The notes: generated from the letters alone by a model not told the origin. Shown: positions 1 to 11,607, counted from the stretch's first letter. The stretch: DNA of 64,000 nucleotides from Botrimarina hoheduenensis (GCF_007859815.1 NZ_SJPH01000010.1:88209-152208), one strand, 5' to 3'. A program made the numbers and translations.

Positions 1-1675
1 CGAAGGGATCAGCCTGCAGGTAAGCCGTTGCGTGTGCGGGCACGTTCTCGTAAATCAGCGATTCGAGCGGCAGCCGCAGCCCCATGGGCGAGTCGCCAGG
101 AACCAAGAACATCTCGTCAGAACGAACCACCCAAGCAGTGCTCTGCCAGCGAGGCTCAGCCTCCCACCACCGGAACTGAAGCGGCAAGGCAACCCCCACC
201 GCGCTCGTCACGCCCTGTTCAAAAACCCGTGCAAGCCGTTCACGCTCCTCACGGTCTTCGAGCTTCGCGTTGCGAATATCAACGTTCGCAGGCAAACGGC
301 GCTCGCGCCATGCGTAATAGAAAACGTCTTCGTAGGCGTCGATCGCGTGCTCGGCATTCACTCCCAAGCGCTCTGCGAGCCGGCGGCCGAAAAGCCGGGC
401 GTCGTCGATCGTGTGGCCATAAGACTCACCGTCTTGAGCCAGCAGGGCTTCGTTCTCCCAGACAGGAACGCCATCGGCCCGCCAGAAGCAGGCCAGCGCC
501 CAGCGCGGCAGTTGTTCGCCCGGATACCACTTGCCTTGGCCGTAGTGGAGCAGGCCCCCTTTGCCAAAACGCGCTCGCAAACGCTGCAGCAGACTGCCGG
601 CCAAACGCCGTTTGTTGGGACCCACCGCCGCGGTCTGCCACTCTTCGCCATCCATATCATCAATCGATACGAAGGTCGGCTCGCCCCCCATCGTGAGCCG
701 CACATCACCGCGCACCAGGTGCTCATCGACCAAGCGGCCCGTTGCATCGATCTGCTGCCACTGCTCTTCGGTATACGGCTTTGTTACGCGGGGGTCTTCG
801 TGGACCCGAACGACCGACATGCTGAAGTCAAACTCGACCTCGCAGGGCTCATGGCCGCCGGTAATCGGCGCTGCGGAGGTTGGCTGCGGCGTGCAAGCCA
901 ACGGGATGTGCCCCTCACCGGCAAACAGGCCCGAGGTTGGATCCAAGCCCACCCAACCCGCCCCGGGCAGATAGACCTCGGTCCAGGCGTGGAGGTCCGT
1001 AAAGTCGGTTTCCGGCCCGGAGGGACCGTCGAGCGATTTCTGGTCGGCGGTCAACTGAATCAGATAGCCGGATACAAACCGACTCGCGAACCCCAGGTTG
1101 CGCAACACCTGGCAGAACAGCCACGCCGAGTCGCGGCACGACCCGCTCAGCTTCTCGAGGGTTTGCTCACAGGTCTGAACCCCCGGCTCTAAACGCACGG
1201 TGTAACTAATGTCTCGCTGCAGCCGCTGGTTGATCTCGACCAAGAAGTCGATCATCTTCCGCGGTCGGCGGTCGATGGTCGCCAGCAGCTTATGTAGCAG
1301 CGGACCGATCTCGTCTTTGGCAAAGTACGGCTTGAGGTTTGCGCGCGTCTCCGCGTCGTAGACGGCGGGGAACTCTTCGGAGTCGGGCTCGAGGAAAAAA
1401 TCAAACGGATTGATCGCCGAGAGCGACGCCGTCAGATCGACCTCAATACTCAGCTCGGTCGTCGGCTCGGAGAACACGCACCGGGCCAGATAATTGCCAA
1501 ACGGGTCTTGCTGCCAATTGATGAAGTTTCCCGCCGGACCGATCCGGAGAGAATAAGCCTCGATCGGTGTCCGCGAGTGCGGAGCGGGACGCAGTCGAAT
1601 GATCTGCGGGCCAACCCCGATCCGACGATCGTAGCGGTAGCGGGTTTGGTGATTCAGCGCAACGCGGATACTCAT
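1..1675 (-). CDS. Transglutaminase / DUF2126 protein (partial, C-terminus outside window)
   Basis: The reading frame is open from an ATG at 1675 to the left edge, so the C-terminus is missing; 558 codons are visible. The N-terminus (about residues 1-85) has the beta-rich bacterial transglutaminase N-domain. A papain-like transglutaminase core follows, with the catalytic triad visible as Cys180 (SGSCRDSAW), His229 (DLHAWTEV) and Asp245 (GLDPTSG). From about residue 310 the DUF2126 region begins (motif LTMGGEPTFVS). It is the third gene of a leftward operon after a circularly permuted ATP-grasp protein and an alpha-E protein. Comparative genomics has linked this trio to peptide or isopeptide bond chemistry, but substrates are unknown. 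By inference the protein is a cytosolic amidase or transpeptidase acting on a peptide made by the ATP-grasp partner. Family assignment is secure; function is not. Confidence 0.9.
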   Translation of the reverse strand, partial: MSIRVALNHQTRYRYDRRIGVGPQIIRLRPAPHSRTPIEAYSLRIGPAGNFINWQQDPFGNYLARCVFSEPTTELSIEVDLTASLSAINPFDFFLEPDSEEFPAVYDAETRANLKPYFAKDEIGPLLHKLLATIDRRPRKMIDFLVEINQRLQRDISYTVRLEPGVQTCEQTLEKLSGSCRDSAWLFCQVLRNLGFASRFVSGYLIQLTADQKSLDGPSGPETDFTDLHAWTEVYLPGAGWVGLDPTSGLFAGEGHIPLACTPQPTSAAPITGGHEPCEVEFDFSMSVVRVHEDPRVTKPYTEEQWQQIDATGRLVDEHLVRGDVRLTMGGEPTFVSIDDMDGEEWQTAAVGPNKRRLAGSLLQRLRARFGKGGLLHYGQGKWYPGEQLPRWALACFWRADGVPVWENEALLAQDGESYGHTIDDARLFGRRLAERLGVNAEHAIDAYEDVFYYAWRERRLPANVDIRNAKLEDREERERLARVFEQGVTSAVGVALPLQFRWWEAEPRWQSTAWVVRSDEMFLVPGDSPMGLRLPLESLIYENVPAHATAYLQADPF

Positions 1676-1825
1676 CGTGTGATCGACCGTTCGGGCCGTC
1701 CACCAGCGGTGGGGGCCATGGGGCGGCAAACCTGTCGGGCAAATCCGTGCCGCGGGGTCTGTCGAAGGATGGGGGGGAGGGCTGGCTGGCTTGTCGCGAC
1801 TGGCGCGGGTGTGCTGACTGGGAGG

Positions 1826-2818
1826 TCAGGCGAAGCTGCGCTGACTCTGCGTCTGCCCTAGCGTATCGGCTTCCGTTTCCAGCGTGAAGAAATCCTTCTG
1901 CAACGACTCACCAATTTCGTTCAGGCGGAGCTGAAACTGATCGATGTATTCGTGCATACCCTGCTGAACGACATCCCTAATCGCCGTGTAATCCATCTCG
2001 GAACGGAGCCGGCCAGCCCGCTGCTCGGTCTCGCAGTTAAAAGTACCCGGCCGGCTGCCGGTGATCTCGCTGACCGATTCCTGGGCTCGGGACACACAAA
2101 AACGCATCGAACGCGGGAAATCGCGGTCCAGCAACAGGAAATCCGCCACCAGTTCGGGCGTAATCCGGCCGTGGATACGTCGGTACATGGTCAGGGCACT
2201 CGCCGATTTGAGCAGCGAGCTCCAGCGGACCACGTCGAGCGCCGAGCCGACGTCCTCGACGTTAGGCAGCAGGTGGTAGTACTGGACATCGACGATCCGC
2301 GAGGTCTTGTCGGCTCGTTCGAGCATCGCGCCGAACCGCAAGAAATGCCAAGCCTCTCCATGCGACATGGTCGTATAAGTGGTCCCGACCAGGGCGTGGC
2401 TGGCGTGCTTGACCATGTCGCAGAAAGGGGTCGGCTCTTGCAGGAAGCGACGGTCCTGCACTGCGGATTTCACCATCAAGTGAAACGTGTTGATCTGCTC
2501 CCACATCGGAGCTGTGATCGACTCGCGAATGCTGCGGGCGTTCTCCCGCGCCGCGGCCACGCACGACAGGACCGAGTTCGGATTGCGCGGGTCGAACGCC
2601 AAGAAGCGGAGCACGGCCTCGCGCCGGGGCTCGCCGTACAGCTCGGCGAAGAGTTCTTGGTCTCCGGTCGTGTAGACCAGTGGGGCCCACTGCTCGGCGA
2701 GATCGGTCCCTTCACCAAGGGTCAGATTGTCGTTGACATCGATAAAACGCGCTACGTTTTCAGCGCGCTCGACATAAACCGCCATCCAGTAGATCGAATC
2801 GGCAACGCGGCTGAGCAT
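1826..2818 (-). CDS. Alpha-E domain (DUF403) protein
   Basis: A 330-residue, mostly helical protein beginning MLSRVADSIYWM, the hallmark N-terminus of the alpha-E (DUF403) family; the family repeat YVERAENVARFIDV follows directly. A start 78 bases further upstream is possible, but the extra residues are proline-rich and unlike the family. It lies between the ATP-grasp gene (97 bp upstream) and the transglutaminase gene (150 bp downstream), all on the minus strand. Alpha-E proteins almost always occur with these two partners and are thought to act as a helical scaffold or accessory enzyme in a putative peptide-modifying system. No catalytic residues are known for the family. Family call strong, role inferred from context. 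Confidence 0.92.
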   Translation of the reverse strand: MLSRVADSIYWMAVYVERAENVARFIDVNDNLTLGEGTDLAEQWAPLVYTTGDQELFAELYGEPRREAVLRFLAFDPRNPNSVLSCVAAARENARSIRESITAPMWEQINTFHLMVKSAVQDRRFLQEPTPFCDMVKHASHALVGTTYTTMSHGEAWHFLRFGAMLERADKTSRIVDVQYYHLLPNVEDVGSALDVVRWSSLLKSASALTMYRRIHGRITPELVADFLLLDRDFPRSMRFCVSRAQESVSEITGSRPGTFNCETEQRAGRLRSEMDYTAIRDVVQQGMHEYIDQFQLRLNEIGESLQKDFFTLETEADTLGQTQSQRSFA

Positions 2819-2914
2819 AGGGGCAGGGGGAGCAGGGGGCGACGGACACCAGGAGCCTAACTGCCAGCAGAGCGCCGAACGGGCTGGCATTTTCAAAAAG
2901 CTTGACCGCAGAGC

Positions 2915-4390
2915 TTACAGGGACGCAAACCCGGCCGCTTGCCCGACGGGAGGCGTTGTAGCGTAGGGGTCGCACATGACCCAGGTGTCTTTGCTGCCGC
3001 CTCCTTGCGACGAGTTGACAATCATCGAGCCCTTCACCAACGCAACCCTCGTCAGCCCCCCCGGCATGACATAAATGTCCTTGCCCGCCAGCACAAAGGG
3101 GCGTAGGTCGATGTGCCGCGGCTCAAGACCTGTCTCGGCAAGCGTGGGGGCTGTCGAAAGCTCAAGCATCGGCTGGGCGATGTACTCACGGGGCTTAGCA
3201 CGGATCCGCAGCGCTAGCTCATCCAGCTCTTCGCGCGAGGCCCGGGGCCCCAGCACGATGCCGTAACCGCCCGATTCATTCGTTGGCTTGACCACGAGTT
3301 CCGCGAGGTGACTCAGCACGTGCGCACGCTGTTGCGGATCATCGCACACATAGGTGGGCACGTTCTCGATGATCGGTTCTTCGCTCAAATAGTAGCGGAT
3401 GATCTCCGGCACGTAGGCATAGATCGCTTTGTCGTCTGCCACACCGGTACCCGGCGCGTTAGCCAAGGTCACGTTGCCGGCGCGACAGGCCCGCATCAGC
3501 CCGCGCACGCCGAGCATCGAGTCCGGACGGAAGCACTCGGGGTCGAGAAAATTATCGTCGATCCGCCGATAGATCACGTCCACACGCTGCCGGCCGCGTG
3601 TGGTTCGCATGTAGACCACGTCATCGACCACGACCAAGTCAGCCCCTTGCACCAGCTCGATTCCCATCTGTTGGGCCAGGAACGTGTGCTCAAAGTAAGC
3701 CGAGTTATAGGCACCGGGCGTTAGCACCACCGCACAGGGCCGATCGTTGGCGTTCGGCGGAGCGCAATCGAGCAACGTTTGGAGCAGTTGCTCGGGATAC
3801 TGCTCAACCGGGGACACGGCCATTCCCTTAAAGACCGTGGCGAAGGTCCGCTTCATGATCTCGCGATTCTCGAGCACGTACGAAACGCCCGAGGGGCACC
3901 GCAAATTATCTTCGAGGACGTAGATCGTGCCGTCGCGATCACGGACGAGATCGACGCCGCTGACGTGGCACCAGGCGCGCTGCGCGGGGCTAAAGCCCCG
4001 CAGCTCAGGCCGATATGCGGAAGCCGACTCGACCATGTGCCGCGGGACGATGCCGTCTTCCAGGCAGCGCTGGTCATTGTAGATATCGTCGATGAAGAGA
4101 TTGAGCGCCTTCACGCGCTGGCGGAGCCCGGTATCGATCCGCACCCATTCGGAGTCGCTAACAATCCGCGGGAGAACGTCGAACGGCCACACCTTTTCGA
4201 CCCCCGCCTCGTGGCCGTAAACGTTAAACGTGATGCCCATGTTATTCAGATGCAGTTCGGCGGCGTACTGCCGATTGCGAAGCTCATCGACCGAGAAGCC
4301 TCCCAGCCGCTCCACAAATGCCGCACAGCCGGGGCGGGGCTGGCCGGGAGCGACGAACATCTCGTCAAAAGTTGCAGTCTCGTAAGGCAT
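2915..4390 (-). CDS. Circularly permuted ATP-grasp type 2 protein (DUF404/DUF407)
   Basis: The 491-residue protein starts at [12 protein letters not shown], the usual N-terminus of this family; a longer upstream reading frame exists but is low-complexity and was not used. Recognisable segments are [13 protein letters not shown] and [10 protein letters not shown] near the N-terminus, [20 protein letters not shown] in the ATP-grasp core, and a C-terminal [11 protein letters not shown] loop of nucleotide-binding type. The family is predicted to be an ATP-dependent carboxylate-amine ligase. It is the first gene of the operon with alpha-E and transglutaminase partners, so a peptide or isopeptide product later processed by the transglutaminase is the natural inference. 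The substrate is unknown. Upstream lies a 431-bp divergent intergenic region shared with the phosphofructokinase gene. Confidence 0.93.
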   Translation of the reverse strand: MPYETATFDEMFVAPGQPRPGCAAFVERLGGFSVDELRNRQYAAELHLNNMGITFNVYGHEAGVEKVWPFDVLPRIVSDSEWVRIDTGLRQRVKALNLFIDDIYNDQRCLEDGIVPRHMVESASAYRPELRGFSPAQRAWCHVSGVDLVRDRDGTIYVLEDNLRCPSGVSYVLENREIMKRTFATVFKGMAVSPVEQYPEQLLQTLLDCAPPNANDRPCAVVLTPGAYNSAYFEHTFLAQQMGIELVQGADLVVVDDVVYMRTTRGRQRVDVIYRRIDDNFLDPECFRPDSMLGVRGLMRACRAGNVTLANAPGTGVADDKAIYAYVPEIIRYYLSEEPIIENVPTYVCDDPQQRAHVLSHLAELVVKPTNESGGYGIVLGPRASREELDELALRIRAKPREYIAQPMLELSTAPTLAETGLEPRHIDLRPFVLAGKDIYVMPGGLTRVALVKGSMIVNSSQGGGSKDTWVMCDPYATTPPVGQAAGFASL

Positions 4391-4821
4391 ACAAGCAATC
4401 AAAAGTTGCGGCGAGCAAGGAGCTGTTGGACGCGAAACACTAGCGATTCGCTCACGCCAGGCGCCTAAAAAACTAGCGTAGGGTGCCAAGGGGCTTGGCG
4501 TCCGTGCGTTAGCGTAGCTTTTCGAGCCGTTATTGACGACTTCAAAAGTCGAAGGCGAAGATTCATCTTGCATGTCAGCGGATAACTGCAACCTGCGTGC
4601 CGCAGTCTCCTATCCCGCTTACCGCGGCACCCCGTCACTAAACTCCGGGCGCTGTTCTTCAGTGACTCAGCCGCGGAGGCACCTCCCCCAGCGGGAATCG
4701 GATCTGACAAGCCCCTTCGGATCTGACATGCCCCACTGTCGCCCGGCGAACGCGCCGGTAGACTCTTGGTCTGTGATTCTACCGCTGACCCTTCCTTCAC
4801 CGCTAAACGCCCCGCGTCGCC
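4391..4821. other. Divergent intergenic region between ATP-grasp operon and pfk
   Basis: No convincing gene is seen; reading frames here are short and arginine/proline-rich. The stretch must hold the promoters of both flanking transcription units. Two structures stand out. A small palindrome at 4537-4551 has CGACTT and AAGTCG arms around CAA. A 19-bp tandem direct repeat lies at 4698-4735, about 90 bp before the pfk start codon. No -35/-10 pair could be placed with confidence. Confidence 0.6.
4698..4735. repeat. 19-bp tandem direct repeat upstream of pfk
   Basis: Two adjacent copies, 4698-4716 and 4717-4735, share 17 of 19 bases; the common core is TCGGATCTGACA followed by GCCCC. Tandem sites of this size just upstream of a gene can be regulator-binding half-sites, but no known consensus is matched. 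Confidence 0.6.
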
Positions 4822-6150
<1,329 letters not shown>

Positions 6151-6240
6151 GTCTGTCCTCGCGGGGCAGCGACAAGCGGTTAAACGCTACCGGCCTGCAC
6201 CGTCGTCCTCCCCGCCAACCGCTGAGCAGTCTCCGGATCC

Positions 6241-6855
6241 ATGAGCTTCCCGCAACCGTTCTTCCGTTGGCGTCCCCACCCCTGGCACGGGCTCGATGTG
6301 GGGCCGAATCCCCCCAGCGTGGTCCACGCCTACATCGAGCTGACCCCCTTCGACCGCGTTAAGTACGAACTCGACAAAAAAACGGGCTACCTCCGCGTTG
6401 ATCGGCCGAATCGGACCTCTGCTTTCGCGCCGACGCTCTACGGGTTCATCCCACAAACGTTCTGCGGCAAGCGGGTGCGTTCGCTCATGCCGGAGTCCTC
6501 TGCCGGCGACGGCGACCCGCTGGACATCTGCGTCATCAGCGAACGACCAATCACCAATCCAGAAACGATCGTCAACGCGCGCGTGGTCGGCGGACTACCG
6601 ATGCTCGACGAGGGAGAGGCGGACGACAAGATCATCGCCGTCCTCGATAAAGACGCCATGTGGAGCGGTGTCAACGACGTCACCGAGCTGCCCGAGGTGC
6701 TGGTCGATCGGTTGCGACACTACTTCAGCATCTACAAAGCCCTGACGCCGGAAGAGGCCGTCCCGACCCGTATCGATGCCCCCTACGGACGCGAACGGGC
6801 GCTCATGGTCGTTGAAGCGGCGATGGCCGACTACATCGAAGAATACGGCGAGTAA
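6241..6855 (+). CDS. ppa: Inorganic pyrophosphatase (family I)
   Basis: A 204-residue soluble pyrophosphatase hydrolysing PPi to phosphate. The family I core is visible: [24 protein letters not shown], and the metal-binding block [10 protein letters not shown] (DxDPxD), followed by [10 protein letters not shown]. It follows the PPi-type phosphofructokinase on the same strand, 90 bp apart, probably in one transcript. That pairing is notable, since one enzyme uses PPi and the other destroys it. The last 53 bases (6803-6855) overlap, tail to tail, the 3' end of the dihaem peroxidase gene on the other strand, so the two transcripts may interfere at their ends. Identification is secure. Confidence 0.95.
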   Translation: MSFPQPFFRWRPHPWHGLDVGPNPPSVVHAYIELTPFDRVKYELDKKTGYLRVDRPNRTSAFAPTLYGFIPQTFCGKRVRSLMPESSAGDGDPLDICVISERPITNPETIVNARVVGGLPMLDEGEADDKIIAVLDKDAMWSGVNDVTELPEVLVDRLRHYFSIYKALTPEEAVPTRIDAPYGRERALMVVEAAMADYIEEYGE

Positions 6856-8461
6856 CTCGACGGCGCGTCGCGGCGAGAGTGCAGAGAACCGCGCACAGCC
6901 ATCCTCCCAGCGTTGCCGGTTCGGGGACGGCTGTCGCAACGCCAAAGAGTCCCTCGCCGAGCGTCTCCCAGGTGGTGCCGTAGTTGTCGCGCCACACCGT
7001 GTAGTCCGCCAGATCCACGACGCCGTCACCGTTACCATCGGCGTCGGCCCCGGTTAGCAGATCGATGCCGCCCTGTTGTCCAAAGGCGTCGCGCCACAAG
7101 ACGTAATCTCGGTCATCCACGATGCCATCCCCGGTATAGTCACCTGGCAGCGTGACAAATGGATCGGCAAAGCGGATGTCGGCCAGCAGGGCTTCGTCCG
7201 TCAGTGTTTCCAGGAACGCGACAAGGGCGTCAATCTCGAAGGGCGCAAAGTTGAACTGCTCCGCCGCTCCGGTTTCCAAATCGCCGACTCGTAGAAAGCG
7301 GTGCAAGTTCGGATGATTGCGGATGCCGCGGCTGTAGAATCGCACCACCGCGTCAAGCGAGTCGAAGCGCCCGTCGTGCATAAAACGGCCGCTGACGGCC
7401 ACGTTACGCAAGGATGGAGCCTTGAAGGCACCCTCACCATCGGCCCCCGGATCGGGGGTTCCCGGGTCGAGCCCGATATTTGCGACTATCGGACCAGCCT
7501 CTTGCCCGCTGGCGGTATCGGCTGAGGCACCCAAGGTTTGCGCTGCTGTAGCGTGGCACTGATTGCACTGGGCCGATGCGGAATGCAGATTCGCGTAGAC
7601 CCGAGATTGCCCGTCGATAACAAACGTCTGCGACCCCCCCGGTCCGCTCCCCTCGAGCGGCTCGAACAGCGCCATGCCGAGCAGCTCTTGATCGGTATAG
7701 ACGGTCCTCAGCGCGGCGATAACGTTGGCGTCAGGATTGTTAGCGACAACCGCGGCTCGCGCCGCTGTCGCTTCGTCGTGCTTCGATCGATACGAGACCA
7801 TCGATCGCTCGAACTGCGCAATCGCTTTGCCAACACGTTCGGCCGTGATTTGAGCGTCGCCAAACGCGGCTTCGAACAGCTTGGGATAATAGTCGGTCGC
7901 CTGCAGCCGCTCGACGAGTGTTGTCAGATTAAGCCCCATCTCAACGGGATCCTGGATCGGCATCAGCGCCTGTTCTTCCAGCGATTCGGCGCGCGTGTCC
8001 CAGAACATCTGCCCGCTCTCGAAGAAGCGTGCGTTTGCTAGCCGCATGGAATGACGCCCCGTCAGTCCTCCGTCGAAGCCCTCGCTCAGCTGGGCGGTGT
8101 CCGAGAAGCCCTTCTCTTGTTGATGGCACGAAGAACAGCTTGTCGTGTAGTTGTGCGACAGCCGCTTGTCATAGAACAGTACTCGCCCGAGCGTGGCACC
8201 GTTGTCGGTGGTGGGATTATCGGCCGGCGTGTTGTCCGAGGTAATAATCGGACCAAACGACAGGTCGGGGTCGAGCAGGTAAGCGGGCAGCGCATCCTGG
8301 TAGCTGAAGCCCTGCGCTGGCAGAGCGGGAACCACGCCGGTGGCCCCGACTTTGCTCGCTAGCGTCAGCGCTGCGGCGAGCAGACCTAGCTGCACGATAT
8401 AGTGCTGAACACCATCGTGCTGAACGCCGCAGTTCAGCCGTCCCTGATTGAGGACGCTCAT
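6803..8461 (-). CDS. Dihaem cytochrome c peroxidase with dockerin-like and PEP-CTERM tail
   Basis: A 552-residue exported CcpA/MauG-family protein. A hydrophobic stretch at about residues 22-40 acts as signal sequence. Two haem c sites are visible, CSSCH in the first domain and CNQCH in the second, as expected for a dihaem peroxidase. After the enzyme come two calcium-loop repeats of dockerin type ([19 protein letters not shown] and [20 protein letters not shown]). A PEP-CTERM sorting signal (VPEPATL, hydrophobic segment, ATRRR) follows. The terminal 15 or so residues beyond the arginines overlap ppa on the opposite strand and are unusual for a PEP-CTERM end. The protein is probably anchored or displayed at the cell envelope, reducing peroxide or oxidising a partner. 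No exosortase gene is in the window. Confidence 0.9.
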   Translation of the reverse strand: MSVLNQGRLNCGVQHDGVQHYIVQLGLLAAALTLASKVGATGVVPALPAQGFSYQDALPAYLLDPDLSFGPIITSDNTPADNPTTDNGATLGRVLFYDKRLSHNYTTSCSSCHQQEKGFSDTAQLSEGFDGGLTGRHSMRLANARFFESGQMFWDTRAESLEEQALMPIQDPVEMGLNLTTLVERLQATDYYPKLFEAAFGDAQITAERVGKAIAQFERSMVSYRSKHDEATAARAAVVANNPDANVIAALRTVYTDQELLGMALFEPLEGSGPGGSQTFVIDGQSRVYANLHSASAQCNQCHATAAQTLGASADTASGQEAGPIVANIGLDPGTPDPGADGEGAFKAPSLRNVAVSGRFMHDGRFDSLDAVVRFYSRGIRNHPNLHRFLRVGDLETGAAEQFNFAPFEIDALVAFLETLTDEALLADIRFADPFVTLPGDYTGDGIVDDRDYVLWRDAFGQQGGIDLLTGADADGNGDGVVDLADYTVWRDNYGTTWETLGEGLFGVATAVPEPATLGGWLCAVLCTLAATRRRVTRRILRCSRPSPLQRP

Positions 8462-8618
8462 GTGCTTGCCCTGGCGGTGGACCGACGCGAGGGTCGCCCC
8501 ACACGGGCAACCTTACGCCGCCATCAACCCCGAGCCACGTACAGGGTGCCGCCGAAAATCGACGGAAAGGAAAGTTTGACGAGATCCGACTGCCCTGCTA
8601 CGCGAGCGCTACGCGGGC

Positions 8619-10067
8619 TTACACGCCGTAGTCCGGCACCTCATGCCCCTTTCGACACTCGCGTGACCAGAGTGCCTGGGCGGCTTCGTTATTAACGAAC
8701 CGCTCCGTCTCCGGGTCGATCGTGATCCACGGCCCAAGTGTCAGCATCTCCTCCGCGTCGATATCGATGTCGTTCGCCCGCAGATGACCGAACATCCGCT
8801 CGACGGATTGGCTCAATAGCGGATAGCTCTTAAGCCGGTCGGCGATGTCGGCAGCGGGCAGCTTTTCGCCCACCAGATGAGAAACGCCCCCCACATGGCA
8901 CAGCGCGCTAGAGAGATGGCCCTCTTGGATTTCACCCGAGAGTAAGCCGCGATCGCCAACCGCAATCGCCGCGAGCCAGTTGTCATGGTGCTTGCCCCAG
9001 TGTTTCCATTGCTGGATCTGGGTACCGTTGCGATCGTAAGCGATGGCTTCGCCATAGTTGGGGATGAGCACGTGCCCCTCTTCGCATTGCACGATGACTC
9101 CTACGCCCGAGCCGCGGAAGCGATCCATCTGATCGCCCCAGTTCTTTTGCGCGGCTTTAGAGCGTGGTAGCCCACGGGTCTCGAAGATCAACGGGGCTGC
9201 GGCGTAATCGTGGTAGACCACCTGGGTGTTAGGGGTATTAGCCGCGTCGCTGTACCCGAGTCTTCCTCCGATACTGATGGTGCGCGCTGGCAGCCGGTCT
9301 TCGCCCAGGAACCAACGAGCGATATCCATCTGGTGGATCCCTTGGTTCCCCATATCGCCGTTGCCAGTATTCCAGTCCCAGTGCCAATCGTAGTGCAGCT
9401 GTGCCCGATAAAGGTCCACCATGGCGGCCGGTCCGCACCACAGGTCGTAATCAATCGTGCTGGGGATGAGGAGCGGCGTGTCGAGCTTGCCAATCGATTT
9501 GCGTGGCTTGTAGCAAGTGCCGATCGCGTACTGAATCGCGCCGAGAGCGCCACCGTGAACCCACTTGGCCGCTGCCTGCAAAGCCTCGCTCGAACGCGAC
9601 TGAGTGCCACACTGCACAATGCGATTGTGACGCCGCGCCGCAGCAACGAGCTGACGCCCTTCCCAAACATTGTGCGAGACCGGCTTCTCTAGATAAACGT
9701 GCTTGCCGGCCTCCATGGCGGCGATCGCGAGCTGTACGTGCGTATGGTTCGGGGTCGCGATCGACACCGCATCGATATCGTCGCGCTCCACGAGACGCCG
9801 GTAGTCGGTCAGCACATCGACCGACTTGCCGTGCCGCTCTTTGTGCTTAGCGGCGCGCTCTGCACCGATCTCTTGATCCACGTCGCAGATCGCAACAACG
9901 CAATCGCCAAGTGCTTGCAGGTGGCTGCTGCCTTGTCCCCGGACACCGATCTGCGCAACCCGCGGGCGGGTGTTGATCACATCGCCCCACGCCAGACGTG
10001 TTGAAGCGAGCGTCGCGACAGCGGCTGCCGACGTCGCGGTGGAGATAAATCGACGACGATCAAGCAT
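8619..10067 (-). CDS. Tat-exported Gfo/Idh/MocA family oxidoreductase
   Basis: A 482-residue protein beginning with a twin-arginine signal (DRRRFIS, then an alanine-rich hydrophobic stretch to about residue 28). The Rossmann NAD(P)-binding domain follows (VAQIGVRGQGSSHLQAL, ICDVDQEIG). The family motif EKPVSHN (about residue 145) contains the conserved Lys of the EKP signature. The C-terminal half matches the Gfo/Idh/MocA substrate domain (WNTGNGDMGNQGIHQMDIAR). Planctomycetes carry many secreted members, thought to act on sugars or sugar derivatives. It sits 135 bp downstream of a DUF6807 gene on the same strand, a pairing common in the phylum, so a shared carbohydrate substrate is likely but unproven. 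Confidence 0.92.
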   Translation of the reverse strand: MLDRRRFISTATSAAAVATLASTRLAWGDVINTRPRVAQIGVRGQGSSHLQALGDCVVAICDVDQEIGAERAAKHKERHGKSVDVLTDYRRLVERDDIDAVSIATPNHTHVQLAIAAMEAGKHVYLEKPVSHNVWEGRQLVAAARRHNRIVQCGTQSRSSEALQAAAKWVHGGALGAIQYAIGTCYKPRKSIGKLDTPLLIPSTIDYDLWCGPAAMVDLYRAQLHYDWHWDWNTGNGDMGNQGIHQMDIARWFLGEDRLPARTISIGGRLGYSDAANTPNTQVVYHDYAAAPLIFETRGLPRSKAAQKNWGDQMDRFRGSGVGVIVQCEEGHVLIPNYGEAIAYDRNGTQIQQWKHWGKHHDNWLAAIAVGDRGLLSGEIQEGHLSSALCHVGGVSHLVGEKLPAADIADRLKSYPLLSQSVERMFGHLRANDIDIDAEEMLTLGPWITIDPETERFVNNEAAQALWSRECRKGHEVPDYGV

Positions 10068-10202
10068 CGTTATTACTAGAGAGATTGAGGAAGGATCAAA
10101 GTGCTGCGGGCGTCAAAGCAACAAAGATGCGTCATCGGGTTCGCCTTCACCAAGGGAAGGCACCGTCTTTCGACTCGATAGAATCCAGGAAATGATTTCG
10201 GA

Positions 10203-11378
10203 TCAGGGTGTAGCAACCTTAGTCGCTGCGTAGTCATTGTACAAATCGTGCATACGCGAGACATCCGGGCATCCCACGAACACCAGAACGCGGTAGCGGA
10301 AGGTCCACGAATCGCCTGCAGCGAGCAGGCGAGGACGCCCGCCGCGATGGGGTTCATTAAAATCGGACTCACCAAAAGGATTGGCAGCCATCAGGCCATA
10401 GGTTCGCACGTGCCATCGACAAGCACCGCCTGTAGACGAGGGGTGATTCATCATGCCGATGGCTGCGATATCGACGGGTTCCTTGTCCGCATCGGTAAGC
10501 CTAGTCGGCCCCGAATAAAGCGTCCAAGGTTGCAAGCTGCTCCAGGCGTTTGCGTCCTGGGCACCCGCGGTATCGACAAGTCGGCCGCCAAGCCGCGAAT
10601 CGACCTTCATTGGCCCCGCAACACGCACACCAAACGTTCCCTCTTTTGTGTCGCCGAGCGTCACCGGGCCTTCGGTGGCTTGCAGCGTGATCTGAAAATC
10701 GATCCACCGAACAGGGGCCTCGGAACCATCTTTCGTCTGCCCAAAACTGATCGTGCGCGTGTCGCTGAGCACGGGCAGATCGGCAGCCTGCCATTGATTG
10801 CGGGTGATGATGCTGGCTGGCATACCGGGTTCGGCCGCGGAATGAACCTCGACAAACTCTTGGTGAACGATCCGGTTGACTGGCAAGGCGGTAGGACCTG
10901 ATTTCAATTGCCAAAAGTCGTGCCCGTTCACGTCGCCGTGAGCAAACCAGAGCGACCGATGGTGGGGATGGTCTTTGGCCTCACCGGCCAGAGCTGGCCC
11001 AAGCGGATAGCTACGCGTGACGGCGTTCCCCGCGGCATTATGGATCGGCCAGATCACGGGCTGGTGAACATCGTCGGCTTGGTACTCGGCGAACAGCAAT
11101 CCGTCGATCAACACCCGCACGCGGTCACCGGTCCGTTCGGTAACGATTTCCGCCGGGTCGGACATACTTGATTTCGACTCCGCTGAGGGAGTCTTTGTGG
11201 CCCTCATAAGTTGAGCGGCCCGCCCGCCCAACAAACAGCATGCGGGCGTATCAGCCGTTGTCGCTGCCGCGTCTTGGGAGTTCCCGTTGCGTTCCTCGGC
11301 TCGGGAGTGATTGGCCCCCCCCACGACTGCGCACAAAAACAGCACGAGCAAGCAAGAGGAAGGATGCCGCAGAACCAT
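10203..11378 (-). CDS. DUF6807 (PmoA-like) secreted protein
   Basis: A 391-residue protein; the start chosen gives a clean signal peptide (MVLRHPSSCLLVLFLCAVV...), while an upstream start would add 64 basic residues before it. The conserved block is VLIDGLLFAEYQ, then KDHPHHRSLWFAHGDVNGHDFW, and a C-terminal GAC/HVRTYGLMAANPFG segment. Members are often labelled methane oxygenase PmoA by automatic transfer, but have nothing to do with methane oxidation; the fold resembles beta-sandwich galactose-mutarotase-like proteins. It is followed on the same strand by a Gfo/Idh/MocA oxidoreductase, suggesting a shared role in sugar metabolism in the periplasm. Function unknown. Confidence 0.88.
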   Translation of the reverse strand: MVLRHPSSCLLVLFLCAVVGGANHSRAEERNGNSQDAAATTADTPACCLLGGRAAQLMRATKTPSAESKSSMSDPAEIVTERTGDRVRVLIDGLLFAEYQADDVHQPVIWPIHNAAGNAVTRSYPLGPALAGEAKDHPHHRSLWFAHGDVNGHDFWQLKSGPTALPVNRIVHQEFVEVHSAAEPGMPASIITRNQWQAADLPVLSDTRTISFGQTKDGSEAPVRWIDFQITLQATEGPVTLGDTKEGTFGVRVAGPMKVDSRLGGRLVDTAGAQDANAWSSLQPWTLYSGPTRLTDADKEPVDIAAIGMMNHPSSTGGACRWHVRTYGLMAANPFGESDFNEPHRGGRPRLLAAGDSWTFRYRVLVFVGCPDVSRMHDLYNDYAATKVATP

Positions 11379-11607
11379 GGCTTCGCTGGTGAAAAGATGC
11401 TTCGCTGACCGCTCGATATGTCGCTTCAACCCAAAATAATCGTGTGCCCCTGTCGAGCGAGATTCGGTCTCGGAGAGGTATCTCGCCTGCGCTAGGCAGC
11501 CGCGGTTCGGTCGCCTGGCACCGACGCTTACGTCCCTTTTAACGCCTCGACTGCCCGGCGTGCTTAACACCGCCTCTCAATACTACTGCTTCAGACCTCT
11601 CTGGCCC

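Noticed and set aside
32..1192. Plus-strand frame of 386 codons at the window start
   Set aside because: It is antisense to the transglutaminase frame, which carries a full catalytic triad; the plus-strand translation has no domain.
1952..2860. Plus-strand frame of 302 codons
   Set aside because: Antisense shadow of the alpha-E protein; high GC at third positions keeps both strands open.
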